DNA of 64,000 nt from Andalucia godoyi (Eukaryota > Discoba > Jakobea > Jakobida > Andaluciidae): the NCBI GenBank assembly GCA_009859145.1, contig VRVR01000018.1:5688-69687 (forward strand), given 5' to 3'. The notes beneath the pieces were generated by a model, which saw nothing but the letters and a program-made list of their open reading frames with translations, made no database searches and had not been told where the DNA came from. Positions 37,664 through 46,936 of the stretch are shown here, one piece after another (positions within the stretch are counted from its first letter, which is position 1; each line of letters opens with the position of its first letter). The position numbers and the translations under genes were made by a program.

Positions 37664-38521
37664 TTACCGGTGTGCTGACTCGATTTGCTCAATAGAACGG
37701 ATGAGGAGGAGGTGCTCGAGGAGAGATTCTCGGCCTATTCTCTGCTGTCGCTGCTCCAACTCCACAGCGAGTGACTGTTCTTCATGAATCACGTGGCTCA
37801 TCATCGCCGCAGCCATTTTCACAGAACGCAGACTATCATCCTTGCGAATGGACTGTGCGGTTCTTTGGCTAGACACCTTCGTTGCGGACGACTCTGCGAC
37901 CGGAATCTCTTTGGGTGCCGATGAACCCTGTTGCTCCTTCTGCCGCTGCAACTGCAATTGGTCTTCTTCTTTTTGCTGGCGAAGCAGTTCCTGTAGTACC
38001 TCGACCTCTATTTCGTACACTTCATCCTTTGAATTATCGCTCGTTTGGGACTCGAGGATTCTGAGCATGTCTCGCTTTGCCCGCTTTGCGCTGTTCTTCA
38101 AATCGCCGTCCCCGGAGTCCAAGCTCGCCCACTTTGAACTTGTCGAACTCTCCTCCACATCAAGAAACGCGTCTCGATCAACTGGAAATGTATCAATGGC
38201 GGCGATGCGAACCGGAACCGTCTGAACTCCAGCATCTCTTTTCCGTGATGGAACCCCCGCCTTCTCCTGCCGCCCCTCCACTGCCGCTCCCGAAGCGAGA
38301 GAAGAAGCAAGCTGTTGAATTTGTTTTGAAGGCTGCAACACGCTGGAATTCGTCCTAAAATTCGGAGCAAATCGACGCTCTCCAAGGACATTCCGGAGTG
38401 TCATTGCAGAACGAAAAGTCATTGGAAACACAGAAGATGGATCACTTTTGTTTTCATCGTGAACAGAATTCGACGACGAGGGAGTGGAATGCGTGTGAGA
38501 CTGTGCGTCCGAAGCCGCCAT
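37664..38521 (-). CDS. Unrecognised protein with coiled coil
   Basis: 285 residues from the first ATG. The N-terminal 90 residues are Ser/Thr/Asn-rich. A charged helical segment at about 150-215 (Glu/Gln/Leu-rich with EVEVLQELLRQQKEEDQLQL) is a likely coiled coil, and the last 60 residues are again helical with SVKMAAAMMSHVIHEEQSLA. No family was recognised. It is divergent from the next gene, sharing a 435-bp promoter region. Confidence 0.6.
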   Translation of the reverse strand: MAASDAQSHTHSTPSSSNSVHDENKSDPSSVFPMTFRSAMTLRNVLGERRFAPNFRTNSSVLQPSKQIQQLASSLASGAAVEGRQEKAGVPSRKRDAGVQTVPVRIAAIDTFPVDRDAFLDVEESSTSSKWASLDSGDGDLKNSAKRAKRDMLRILESQTSDNSKDEVYEIEVEVLQELLRQQKEEDQLQLQRQKEQQGSSAPKEIPVAESSATKVSSQRTAQSIRKDDSLRSVKMAAAMMSHVIHEEQSLAVELEQRQQRIGRESLLEHLLLIRSIEQIESAHR

Positions 38522-38956
38522 TGGAAATCAGTGCGAATCCGAGGACGGGGGGAAGGTGGTGAGAAAAGGCGAAAGAAACGAAAGAAACGGAATATTTGGA
38601 CGGATAATCGGAGGAAAACAGAGAATTACAAAATAAAATGGAATAAATGAAGTGAAAAAGAACGGGAAAAGAGGAATGGATACACGAGTACTGGTTGGAT
38701 TGAAGGAAAAATGCCAAACAAATGATAGCGCTTTTTTATAGCAAGCACCCGCCACCCGAAATCATGGCGGGCAAACGCAAAGGAGTGAGCAAAGAGTGAG
38801 GGAGGGGCGCTTTCTCCGAGCCTCAGGGTTGATGCAACCTCGTTGATGCTCTTCACTTCTTCGAAATGACTTCACAAGCTCTTTTCTTTTTGCTTTGTTT
38901 TTATGGTGGAAAAAATATGGATTGGATTTTGGATTTGGATTGGAAAGAGGAGCAAC
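38522..38956. promoter_or_regulatory. Divergent promoter region
   Basis: The 435-bp gap between outward-pointing unrecognised genes. No defined element can be named. Confidence 0.3.
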
Positions 38957-39757
38957 ATGCCGAAAACGAATGAGACAGAGACGGAGAGACTTGCTCGCGA
39001 AGCAAAGGAGATGGAGGACAATTTGGCTGCGCTTCGGGCAATGATGGCGCAAAAGAAGGATTCAGGAGTGCGGACTGAGCGTGGAACTCGGTGGCGTGCC
39101 GGTGCGTCTCTTCGGCCACATGTCCCAAATAGGTATTCAGAAACAGTTGCAGAATCCGCGACAGAAGCATCGACATCATTGCCGCAGCAGCAACAACGAG
39201 AACAATCGTTCAACAAGGAGAATATTGACCAGGGAAGAACAGTTGGAGGTGGGAAATACGAAGTGCTCGACGGCAGTGAGCCTGTCCGAAGGAGACACTG
39301 GACTGAGATAGCGGGAAATGACAGAACTGGGGACCATGGTGGTGCTTCAAGTTCTGCGAAAATTGCAGAAGACGAGTCCTTGCTGATGGGTGACTACGAC
39401 GAAACTGCATCCGCGGCTGCATTCCAAGCCGCATTGGCCGAGTGGAGAAGCGCAAAGAGCGCGTCTTCGCAGCCGCTCCGTGTTGCGGCCTCTGCTGCCG
39501 GTGCTGCTGGGACGAGAAATGAAACAAGCATATCGGTCATTCCCAAGAATCTGCGGACGGAAACTCCGGTTATCAAGTCGTCAGAGGCGGGAGTGGGGAC
39601 CTCGGATTCTGGTTTTGAAAGGACTGCAAATTTTGCGCGGTTTGCAAGATACGTTCCCGGCGTTCAATCCGTCGGTTCGCAAGAACGCGGACCTTTGTTC
39701 TTTGAAGAGATTAGAAGAAGAATTCGGGTTGCTCGGGCACTCGCTGCACTGGAATGA
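38957..39757 (+). CDS. Unrecognised protein with FQAALAEWR motif
   Basis: 266 residues from the ATG at 38957 (MPKTNETETERLAREAKEME). The N-terminus is a charged helix. The middle is Gln/Ser-rich. Residues around 160-175 read DYDETASAAAFQAALAEWRS, an acidic stretch leading into FQxALxEWR, a short motif I associate with B-box/ZBBX-type proteins, though no zinc finger is present here. The C-terminus ends in a basic helix. No function can be given. Confidence 0.6.
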   Translation: MPKTNETETERLAREAKEMEDNLAALRAMMAQKKDSGVRTERGTRWRAGASLRPHVPNRYSETVAESATEASTSLPQQQQREQSFNKENIDQGRTVGGGKYEVLDGSEPVRRRHWTEIAGNDRTGDHGGASSSAKIAEDESLLMGDYDETASAAAFQAALAEWRSAKSASSQPLRVAASAAGAAGTRNETSISVIPKNLRTETPVIKSSEAGVGTSDSGFERTANFARFARYVPGVQSVGSQERGPLFFEEIRRRIRVARALAALE

Positions 39758-40070
39758 CAGCACTGCGTGTTGCCTCTCACTCACTGGCAGCTCCTAATTT
39801 CATAATAAGCAATATTTACTGTTCATTTTTTCTTCTTCTCTTCTTCTCTTCTCTTTCTTTTTTCGTTTGTTTGTGTTTTGTTTGGCAAAGCGTGTCGGTA
39901 ACGGGACTGGTCAACCAAGAAACCCCGTCTGAATAGCAAACACAGCAAGATTTATGGAAACACTCAAAGGGAGGCGGGGAAACAACTATACAACGATCTA
40001 CAATCAAATCTTCAATTCTTGCATTGAGAAGAATGTGGGGGGGATTGCAGCTGGAAAAAACAGCAGACGT
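39758..40070. other. Intergenic, tail-to-tail gap
   Basis: 313 bp with a pyrimidine tract at 39829-39862 and no gene seen. Confidence 0.3.
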
Positions 40071-41564
40071 TCAAAAGATTGACCTCCTTGCGGATGCCGG
40101 TCCTTCTTCTTCGTACACATCTCTCTTGATGCCGATTTCCTTGAAAATATCCATATTGGCAAGCATGGCACCTCCGCAGTACGGCGCTCGCTCCAGCGAC
40201 CACGATGCCAGGTAGTCCACACGCTCAACTGTCTCCACCTGAACGGCCGTCGCAGAAGGCTTTCTCAGCAGCTTGGACAGTTCTGATCGCAGTCTCGCAG
40301 TGAAATGAGATAGTTTCGCACCCACCGACCCTGTAATCAACACGCGCGAGAGCAAGTTGTCTCGCATTTCCCGTGGTACGTGCTCGAGGGATTCGAGCAC
40401 CAAATCGATAATGGAATCCATCACCGCGACTCCGGTCACAGGAGAGACCCCGCCGATTCCGGCCCGCAGCAGAGATGCTGCAAATTTAGACTGTGGGGCA
40501 GCAGACGGTCTGAAAAACACGAATTCGGGAACAGCATACACCGCCCTTCCATAATTGTGACCAACATTGGTGAACGGTTTGCGTTCTGTACGGTCAAAGT
40601 CGTCCACCACATGGCACAGCTGTGTCTTGACTCTCTCCACTTCGGCATCGGCCGCACTCAGCGCAACTGGAAATCCCGACCCGGTTGGCTCATCGTGCAG
40701 CTGATGATCCTGCTCAGTCTGTTGATCCTGCTGTCCTTCTTGGCGTTGTTCCTGCTCACCGGATTGCAGCTCCACGGCAGAAACCCCATTGATCGACGTG
40801 TCTTCTCTTGCTTTTTCTCCTTTTTCCAACACGGATTCTTCTTCTTGTGCTTGCGATTGATGATGGCCCTGCCTCATTTGTGGCGTCTGCGGGGCTTCCG
40901 TGGTTCCCGTGGCTTCCGAGGTTTCGGAAGCTCGTGGCTGCGCATGGCTCGGCTCCTGAGACCGATTTTCTTGCGCAATCGCTGTTTCGCCACCATCCAC
41001 ATCCGTCATGGAGACATCCTGATCGCCATTGTCCGCTGCGGCCGCCGAACTGGTCCCCACAGCATCCACAGCGCCGTCCATGAAATCATTCAGCTTCCCA
41101 AGATCCAGCAGCACTTCCTTTAACGCGGCAGAAAGCGTTTTGCCTCCCGCAGCAGACGTGGTCACTGCGCATCGGACCACATCGCCTTGCACAACCGGTG
41201 TGATTGTCGTTCCGGAGTGCCCGATATCAATGACAAGTCCCGTTGAATCGCCCACAGAAAACAATGCCGCTGACGCAGAGTTCAGGAACGCAACGTACGG
41301 AATGTCGACGTCCTCGACCAGGAGCTGCAGCACCTGTTCGCGCTCAGAAAGCGACCCTGGTCCCGGCGCATCGACCACCAAAAGAGGCGTCTTTGAAAGA
41401 TCCACGCCGAGAGATGCCAGTGCAGATGCATAGTCAGATGCCATGTCCGAAGTAGAGGCCATTGTCAGCACTGGTGGAGAATCTGCACCTGCAAACCCCG
41501 CATACGTAATATACGAACCTCGACAAATCACAGCTGTCTGAATGTCGTCGTAATAGTCCTCCAT
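40071..41564 (-). CDS. Divergent actin-related protein
   Basis: 497 residues from MEDYYDDIQTAVICRGSYIT at 41564; the frame is open further upstream only through a tandem repeat that would code for Leu-Val-Leu-Ser. Actin-fold marks are YAGFAGADSPP at the first strand pair, GLVIDIGHSGTTITPV for the second phosphate loop, RVLITGSVGAKL, and the C-terminal ASWSLERAPYCGGAMLANMD, corresponding to the actin WIGGSILAS region. Between about 205 and 330 an acidic Gln/Glu-rich insertion interrupts the fold. Several nucleotide-contact residues of actin are changed, so ATP binding is doubtful. Insertions like this are common in nuclear ARPs of chromatin remodellers. The exact ARP class is unclear. Confidence 0.75.
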   Translation of the reverse strand: MEDYYDDIQTAVICRGSYITYAGFAGADSPPVLTMASTSDMASDYASALASLGVDLSKTPLLVVDAPGPGSLSEREQVLQLLVEDVDIPYVAFLNSASAALFSVGDSTGLVIDIGHSGTTITPVVQGDVVRCAVTTSAAGGKTLSAALKEVLLDLGKLNDFMDGAVDAVGTSSAAAADNGDQDVSMTDVDGGETAIAQENRSQEPSHAQPRASETSEATGTTEAPQTPQMRQGHHQSQAQEEESVLEKGEKAREDTSINGVSAVELQSGEQEQRQEGQQDQQTEQDHQLHDEPTGSGFPVALSAADAEVERVKTQLCHVVDDFDRTERKPFTNVGHNYGRAVYAVPEFVFFRPSAAPQSKFAASLLRAGIGGVSPVTGVAVMDSIIDLVLESLEHVPREMRDNLLSRVLITGSVGAKLSHFTARLRSELSKLLRKPSATAVQVETVERVDYLASWSLERAPYCGGAMLANMDIFKEIGIKRDVYEEEGPASARRSIF

Positions 41565-41932
41565 TGCCCAATTCACGCACACGCACTCACACACACTCGC
41601 AAACGGCCAGCAGACCTCGAACTCCACAAATCCAAGAAATAATAGCACGATAGGACAGAAAGGACGCAAAGACGCATTCTGCACAAAATGAGAGGGAAAA
41701 AACACGTGAGGGGGCTCAAGAATCAATTGATTCTGCGACGGCTGCTGATTCTGCAGGCATTCTGGGAATCGACCGAGCCAAAACGATGTGCAAATCAGCA
41801 ACGAGTTTGCAGGAAAACGCGAAGACAAGACGACACACAAGACGGGAGACAAGACGGGAGACAAGACGAGAGACAAGACGAGAGACAAGACGAGAGACAA
41901 GACGAGAGACAAGACGAGAGACGGAGAGGGGG
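41565..41932. promoter_or_regulatory. Divergent promoter region, ARP and small gene
   Basis: Contains the 12-bp minisatellite at 41829-41925 immediately upstream of the ATG at 41933. No other element can be named. Confidence 0.35.
41829..41925. repeat. 12-bp minisatellite, AGACAAGACGAG unit
   Basis: About eight head-to-tail units with G/A variation at one place. It lies seven bases before the start codon of the plus-strand gene. Confidence 0.9.
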
Positions 41933-42325
41933 ATGCAGCTGACTAGCTTACTGTCAATGATTGCAGCATTGGTTTCGGTCGCCAAGGTAGTTCATACACG
42001 CCGAGTCCTGCAAATTCAGACGCCGCGACCGGTGTCTTTTCTCGAAGCGACTGTCCATGCATTCTACGATGTGTCCGACCGCGTCATGGACTCTATCACA
42101 ACAGAGTATGAGCGTGTTCTTGCCATTACGGATGAGAGAAGCCGAACGAGAGATCATATCCAAATGTTGCGATTCCACGATCAGCAACAACAACAACAAC
42201 ATCATCAGAATGGACTGCCTGCGTCCATGATTCAGTTCGCTCCATTGACACCAAGTCATGAATGGACTGCCAATGCAAATCCACAGGTTCAGAGACAACA
42301 AAGAGCACTTTCGTCCATTCACTAA
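41933..42325 (+). CDS. Unrecognised small protein with N-terminal hydrophobic helix
   Basis: 130 residues from the ATG at 41933. Residues 1-20 (MQLTSLLSMIAALVSVAKVV) form a hydrophobic helix followed by basic residues, a signal-anchor or mitochondrial-type N-terminus. Residues 35-75 are helical (FLEATVHAFYDVSDRVMDSI), then a Gln/His tract from a CAA repeat. No family was recognised. A frame upstream through the minisatellite is open but low-complexity, so the ATG after it was chosen. Confidence 0.55.
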   Translation: MQLTSLLSMIAALVSVAKVVHTRRVLQIQTPRPVSFLEATVHAFYDVSDRVMDSITTEYERVLAITDERSRTRDHIQMLRFHDQQQQQQHHQNGLPASMIQFAPLTPSHEWTANANPQVQRQQRALSSIH

Positions 42326-42922
42326 TTAACGAACTCCGGCACTCTGTCTCACTGGTCTTTTGATCGCTGCCGCCCCTCGTCGTTGTCTGTACACTGCCGG
42401 CTTCTGTGCTGCGAACAGTTAATGAAGATGATGTACAGAGGCTCATCTTTTCTTCTTTTTCCCGTTTTTTTTTTTGTGGGAAAGCGGGTCTTTTGCAAAC
42501 CAAAAAGCACGTGGAAGAAGTTGGAAGGGAAGAAGAAGCAATAAGAGCATTTTGTTGGTACCCGGTCTGCGGTCCCTGGATGAAAGATGATTGCGGGTAT
42601 CGACTGTTTGTGTCATTCCTGCCAGCTTGATTTCGGTAAAATGATCTGCTGATTCCGTGTTTCTTCAGTGTTATGCTCGTTGCTCGGACTTGCGTTACTC
42701 AGCAGCAAACGTGGAAAACAAAGAGGGGAACCAGTCGTACATCATCCTTTCGCGCAAAACAAAAAACGGGCAATCAAAAGCACTTTGATTCGCTCCCGCT
42801 TTCCTGTTTTTGTACTGTTTTTGGAACTCGCTTCATCTTTATTTAATTATTGTTATTATAAATATAAATTGACAGTCGCATACACGTGCGAGTTGGGAAG
42901 GAGAGGGAAGAGACCGACACAA
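42326..42922. other. Intergenic before ZNF593 homologue
   Basis: About 600 bp of AT-rich sequence with no supported frame. Confidence 0.3.
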
Positions 42923-43543
42923 ATGGGGCGATTGGCACGAACACGACACCATGTGAATGATAAAGGACACAGTCGAGGTCTGAAAGCAAAGAACCGGACT
43001 CCCGATGCGGATCAAGTCGAAAAGTATCTCGAAGCAAAAGCAAAGGGAATCAAACTCCCCACGTTGGACGCAAATGCACACAATGTCTTGTCATTTCCTA
43101 CTGGTATGTGACTTGCTTCTTTCTAGGACGCTGGAATTCGCACTCTGCCGAAAGTCAATTTGCAAGGAGATGACTGATATTCTAATTTTTGTTTTGATTC
43201 GATTTTGTATTGTTGATGCGTTTTTGGTTCGGATCCGAAACATGGGGTAATAGTTTCAATGTCGGAAAAGAAGATGAAAAAGCTGACGGATGCACAAGTT
43301 GAGCTGGGTCGAGACTTTGATTTGCCGGGCGGTGGAATGCATCTGTGTCCCGAGTGTTCGCGGTATTTTATCGATGCAGACGCGCTTGTGACGCACAACA
43401 AGTCCAAACAGCACAAACAACGAGTCCGACAAATACGGAATACCCCAGCGTATACACTTGAGGAATCAAGGGGGGCTGCTGGACATGGTTCGTATCACAA
43501 GCCGACAAAGAGTACAGGGTCTGCGGCAGAGCCTATGGAGTAA
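42923..43543 (+). CDS. ZNF593/Bud20-type zinc-finger protein, one intron
   Basis: Exons are 42923-43103 and 43254-43543, 156 residues. The 150-bp intron has donor GTATGT and acceptor AATAG and joins NVLSFPT to the second exon in frame; a second acceptor just before GTTGAGCTGG would also keep frame, so the exact junction is not certain. The start MGRLARTRHHVNDKGHSRGL is the conserved basic N-terminus. The finger is C-x2-C-x12-H-x5-H in CPECSRYFIDADALVTHNKS, preceded by FDLPGGGMHLC as in human ZNF593. The family shuttles with pre-60S ribosomal subunits and helps their nuclear export. Confidence 0.9.
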
Positions 43544-43763
43544 AAAAACAAAGTGACACATGGTGGAGATTTAAAAAACCGTATATGTGGGTTTGTACAT
43601 TATTTGGCGTGGTCGTTGGCGTCCATGTTTGTGTTTCGATGTTGCAATGAAACGTTAGTGAATCCACGGCCGTCTGTCATCTGTTGGCGCACGTGTCTTG
43701 GACTTTTGGTGAGGGCAGAAAAGTATCACGCATTGTCGAAACAAGCAGTCGTCATTGGAAGCA

Positions 43764-44282
43764 ACGCCTACATTATACACTGAAACATGCAAATCTACGG
43801 ATAGACATGCATATTCAATCTTGCATCCCGTTGTCGGAAAGGGGATAGGCCCCCAACACGCCACACGGCGTTCTTCAGATAGATGTTCCGCGCTCCGTTC
43901 CCAATCTCGATCAATCTGTGAGCCACTTTCTCAGCGTGACACGTTGTTCCTGAGAAGGGTGCATTTTGATTCTGACGGCCCTGTATCGAGCGGCGTAGGC
44001 GTAGGCGAATGCGTCATCCCAGCGCACTCACGCCCACATTTGAATTAAAAACGTGAAACCAAAAAAAAAGTGAAACCAACGAATGATAGAATAGATGGCT
44101 ACGGATGCTGCGTTAAAGAGTGTCGAAAATGCGGAGCCTGTGTCACCAGCTGAATTCTGGCCGAGCGTGCGTAAGCACGAATTCCCCTGTGAAACAAACG
44201 TGCTAGTGTCGGCCAGTGTCGACCATGTCTGTTTATGGACACTTCCGTATGCATGACAATGACATGTTATCATTCAACGGCT
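43764..44282 (+). repeat. Dispersed repeat A, copy 2
   Basis: Matches 10685-11247 in the same orientation at about 90% identity. It lacks the 125-bp extra block of copy 1 and keeps 64 bp that copy 1 has lost. It has a small tandem duplication of GTGAAACCAA near 44053-44080. Confidence 0.85.
44095..44256 (+). CDS. Small reading frame in repeat A, intact copy
   Basis: 53 residues beginning MATDAALKSVENAEPVSP and containing AEFWPSVRKHEFPCETNVLV. The first 29 codons differ from copy 1 (11126) at six codons, five silent, which points to past selection on the protein. Near the end the sequence CC-GTATGC could be an intron donor, so the frame may be a first exon rather than a complete gene. No family was recognised. 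Confidence 0.35.
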   Translation: MATDAALKSVENAEPVSPAEFWPSVRKHEFPCETNVLVSASVDHVCLWTLPYA

Positions 44283-44692
44283 GCTGGGAATACACACTCT
44301 CCTTCCGTAAATTCCGTTGCCGTCGCTTGATTGCATTTGGTGTTTTTGGTTCATTTCTACGTTTTTTTGTTTTGTTTTGTTGTGTGTGTGCGTGTGCGTG
44401 TGTGTGTGTGTGTGCATGTGTGTGAGTGAGTGATAGTGAGTGATAGCGATTGAGATTAGTAAACAGCAGCAGAGACATAATTTAGAGATTGAAGTCTTCT
44501 GCAACCGTTTTGCTGTTCTCTCTCAACCCTCCCTCGCTGTCTGTATCTCTGCGTTTCGGCTTTCGTGTTGTTTTTCACGCTGCAGCCGCTCTGCTTTTTT
44601 GAGTCTTTTTTTTTGTTCTGTGTCTTTTTTTCTTGTTTGGTGATTGCGGACCGTCGGATTTTCAACAGGGCTTTTTATTCTGCGCGTTTGTT

Positions 44693-44715
44693 CCCCCCCC
44701 CCCCCCCCCGCCCCC
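44693..44715. repeat. C17-G-C5 homopolymer tract
   Basis: A run of 17 C, one G and five C ends 18 bases before the ATG at 44734. Confidence 0.85.
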
Positions 44716-44733
44716 GTCTTTCTTACCGAAGAG

Positions 44734-46410
44734 ATGAGCTTGTCTTCTGCCAAACCTGGAAATGGACTTTTGGTTCACATCAATGGATCTCGAGGTGCGT
44801 TTGCGAATCCACAGCACCCAATTGCTCCCGTGACTGCGGCGGTTTCTGATATATTGTCAGGAAGACCACAATCTGTGGTCCATGGGACGCGAGCATTGCG
44901 ATCGTTTTGCAAGAATGCATTCCCTTCTGCGAGTGTGTTTGTCACACATTCTTCGGTTATCACAGATGGCTCTGTACCGATCTTTGGCTCTTCTTCTTCT
45001 CCGGGTTCTCCTAATCACAAATCAAGAAAAAGACACGCTTCATCATCATCATCATCCCTGATGAACAAGTCACCGCTGGTCGAAAAGAACAGCCAGCCCC
45101 CAATGTACAAAGGAGTGAGGCTGACTGGGTATGCACTGCTCGGTTTGATGGTGAAGCATGAGCCGAGACTTGCAGAAGCAATCGCGGCTGTCTTTGCACT
45201 GGTGGGAGAGGACGACGTGCGGTGGACAAGGTACGTCCTCAGCTCGATGGCCAGTTCAGGTTTGACGCAAAATTTCCCCTCGAACATGCATTTTTCCGGT
45301 GGAGAAAACTCCCCAGGTCGAACCAGTTCGTCAGCCACACCGTCCTTTTCTGCATCTACCTCTCATTCTCTGCTAAGAAAACGATGGCAGCAGCAACACC
45401 ATGCACGGTTGCTCATCGCACGAGCTTTGTGTCACACTTTGGATGCACTCTGTGTGCTCATGTGTCATCCTGATGCCGCGTTTTCCATCATCCCGTACCC
45501 CGGAATTCTCCCCGGGATCGCTCGTTTGTTACTGTCGCCGTCCGTGTTCAAGGCTGTGCGCTCTCGTGCCATCGTGGTGTTGGACGCTGCGGCGGCAGCG
45601 TCGGACGGTCAACTGTGCCCAATGATTGCGACCACAGATGGCATCCCCGATGGACTTGTTCGGGCTGTCGTTGGTTTTGACGATATTGTGCTGCCCGCTG
45701 TCTCCTACGGGTCGTCCAGCGAAGATGGTGGTGCTTCTTCTTCTCCCGACTCCAGCTTCTACGGCTCAGAGTCTGGTATGCATAATGGTGCGAATAGCGC
45801 GCGGAACATGCCGAGAAGACACGGTGCAATGTCAGTTGACGCAGAACTGTTTCAGATGCTTGCCTCCGACGATGGAGAAGGCAGAAACATCGGAGAAGCG
45901 CTGTATGACGCTGTTGCCTCCGAAGCCCAAATGGACGATTCAATCCTGTTTCACGGTCTTCGGTGCATTGACCGACTCTGTGGTGGGGGTGGATCCGAAG
46001 CTCGATTTTTGATTTCGAGGGCTGGGAGACCGTCGCTGATCAGCGCCACTACAACTTCTGCATTCTCCAACGCTCCGACCCCCGTGCTTCTCTCCTCCTC
46101 TTCCTCTTCTCCATCTTATTCTTCTTTAAACGGCCCCATGGCAAATTCCATGGCGGTCGATATGCTTGCTGCGTGTGTCAGCGGCCCGATCTTGCATGCT
46201 CGACAAGTAGCTGTCTCGATTTGTCTGCGGCTGTCTCAGGACCGCGAAAACCGGACCTTGCTCGCCAAGTCTGAGGATCTTATGCGCGCTTTGCTGATGC
46301 TTATTGACGACCCAACGTGCTCCGAGGAAGAGAGAATCAGGTCAAATCAGACGCTAGAGATGCTCAGCTCAGATCCTCTTTGCCGCAGAGTCCTGGGAAT
46401 TGATGGCTAG
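44734..46410 (+). CDS. Unrecognised ARM-like helical protein
   Basis: 558 residues from the ATG at 44734; the frame is open upstream through the C tract without another ATG. Ser-rich linkers separate helical blocks: YALLGLMVKHEPRLAEAIAA near 135-160, LLIARALCHTLDALCVLMCH near 225-245, LPGIARLLLSPSVFKAVRSR near 260-280 and a C-terminal block with ARQVAVSICLRLSQDRENRT and EERIRSNQTLEMLSS. The spacing of helices recalls armadillo-type solenoids in chromatin or signalling scaffolds, but no repeat consensus is strong enough to name a family. Confidence 0.65.
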   Translation: MSLSSAKPGNGLLVHINGSRGAFANPQHPIAPVTAAVSDILSGRPQSVVHGTRALRSFCKNAFPSASVFVTHSSVITDGSVPIFGSSSSPGSPNHKSRKRHASSSSSSLMNKSPLVEKNSQPPMYKGVRLTGYALLGLMVKHEPRLAEAIAAVFALVGEDDVRWTRYVLSSMASSGLTQNFPSNMHFSGGENSPGRTSSSATPSFSASTSHSLLRKRWQQQHHARLLIARALCHTLDALCVLMCHPDAAFSIIPYPGILPGIARLLLSPSVFKAVRSRAIVVLDAAAAASDGQLCPMIATTDGIPDGLVRAVVGFDDIVLPAVSYGSSSEDGGASSSPDSSFYGSESGMHNGANSARNMPRRHGAMSVDAELFQMLASDDGEGRNIGEALYDAVASEAQMDDSILFHGLRCIDRLCGGGGSEARFLISRAGRPSLISATTTSAFSNAPTPVLLSSSSSSPSYSSLNGPMANSMAVDMLAACVSGPILHARQVAVSICLRLSQDRENRTLLAKSEDLMRALLMLIDDPTCSEEERIRSNQTLEMLSSDPLCRRVLGIDG

Positions 46411-46936
46411 GCACGCAAGGCTGACTATTCTATGGGAGGTTCTAGATATTGGTTGGGTTGTTGTTGTTTTGCTTTTTAATTTTTTATTTTATTTTGGTTT
46501 TTGCACCTTGTATTACTATGACTCTTTTTATCATTATGACCGCTACTGTTGTATGTTGTGGACGGCGCTGTATAATTCTGTTTTTTTATTTCTAATTTCC
46601 TGTTTGCCACTTTCCTCCATCCCCGCACGAAATAAAACCGTCTACAGTGCAGTTGGCGGGGGAAAATCAAATGCTATTTGCTATTGGATATCCTCAATGT
46701 GCGTGTAGCAATTAGATCCACGATGTCTGTGTCCTCGATTGAGGCAGGTGTGAAAAGTTGCAGGGGCCTCACGAAAATGCACACACTTGAGTCGATTCAT
46801 TCTCCTTTTGCTTCTCGTTTTATTTCTTATTTTTTTTTATCGTTTATAATAATTGGTTCTGATTTTTTCCTCTTCTACCTCTACTTGTTCGTCCTACGCA
46901 GCAGAGCAGGTCTCACTTTGAAGAAAGAGCAGCAGA
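46411..46936. other. Intergenic, T-rich
   Basis: No gene seen. It holds the 3' end of the ARM-like gene and the promoter of the next gene. Confidence 0.3.
46631..46636 (+). terminator. Polyadenylation signal AATAAA
   Basis: AATAAA about 220 bp after the stop at 46410. Confidence 0.35.

Larger units (their letters stand above)
43544..44733. other. 1.2-kb gap with repeat A copy 2
   Basis: The gap holds repeat A copy 2 (43764-44282), a GT-rich microsatellite at 44378-44420 and the C17 homopolymer upstream of the next gene. Confidence 0.5.

Noticed and set aside
41565-41912. N-terminal extension of the actin-related protein with Leu-Val-Leu-Ser repeats
   Set aside because: It is the translation of a 12-bp minisatellite plus leader; the actin-like sequence starts at the ATG at 41564.
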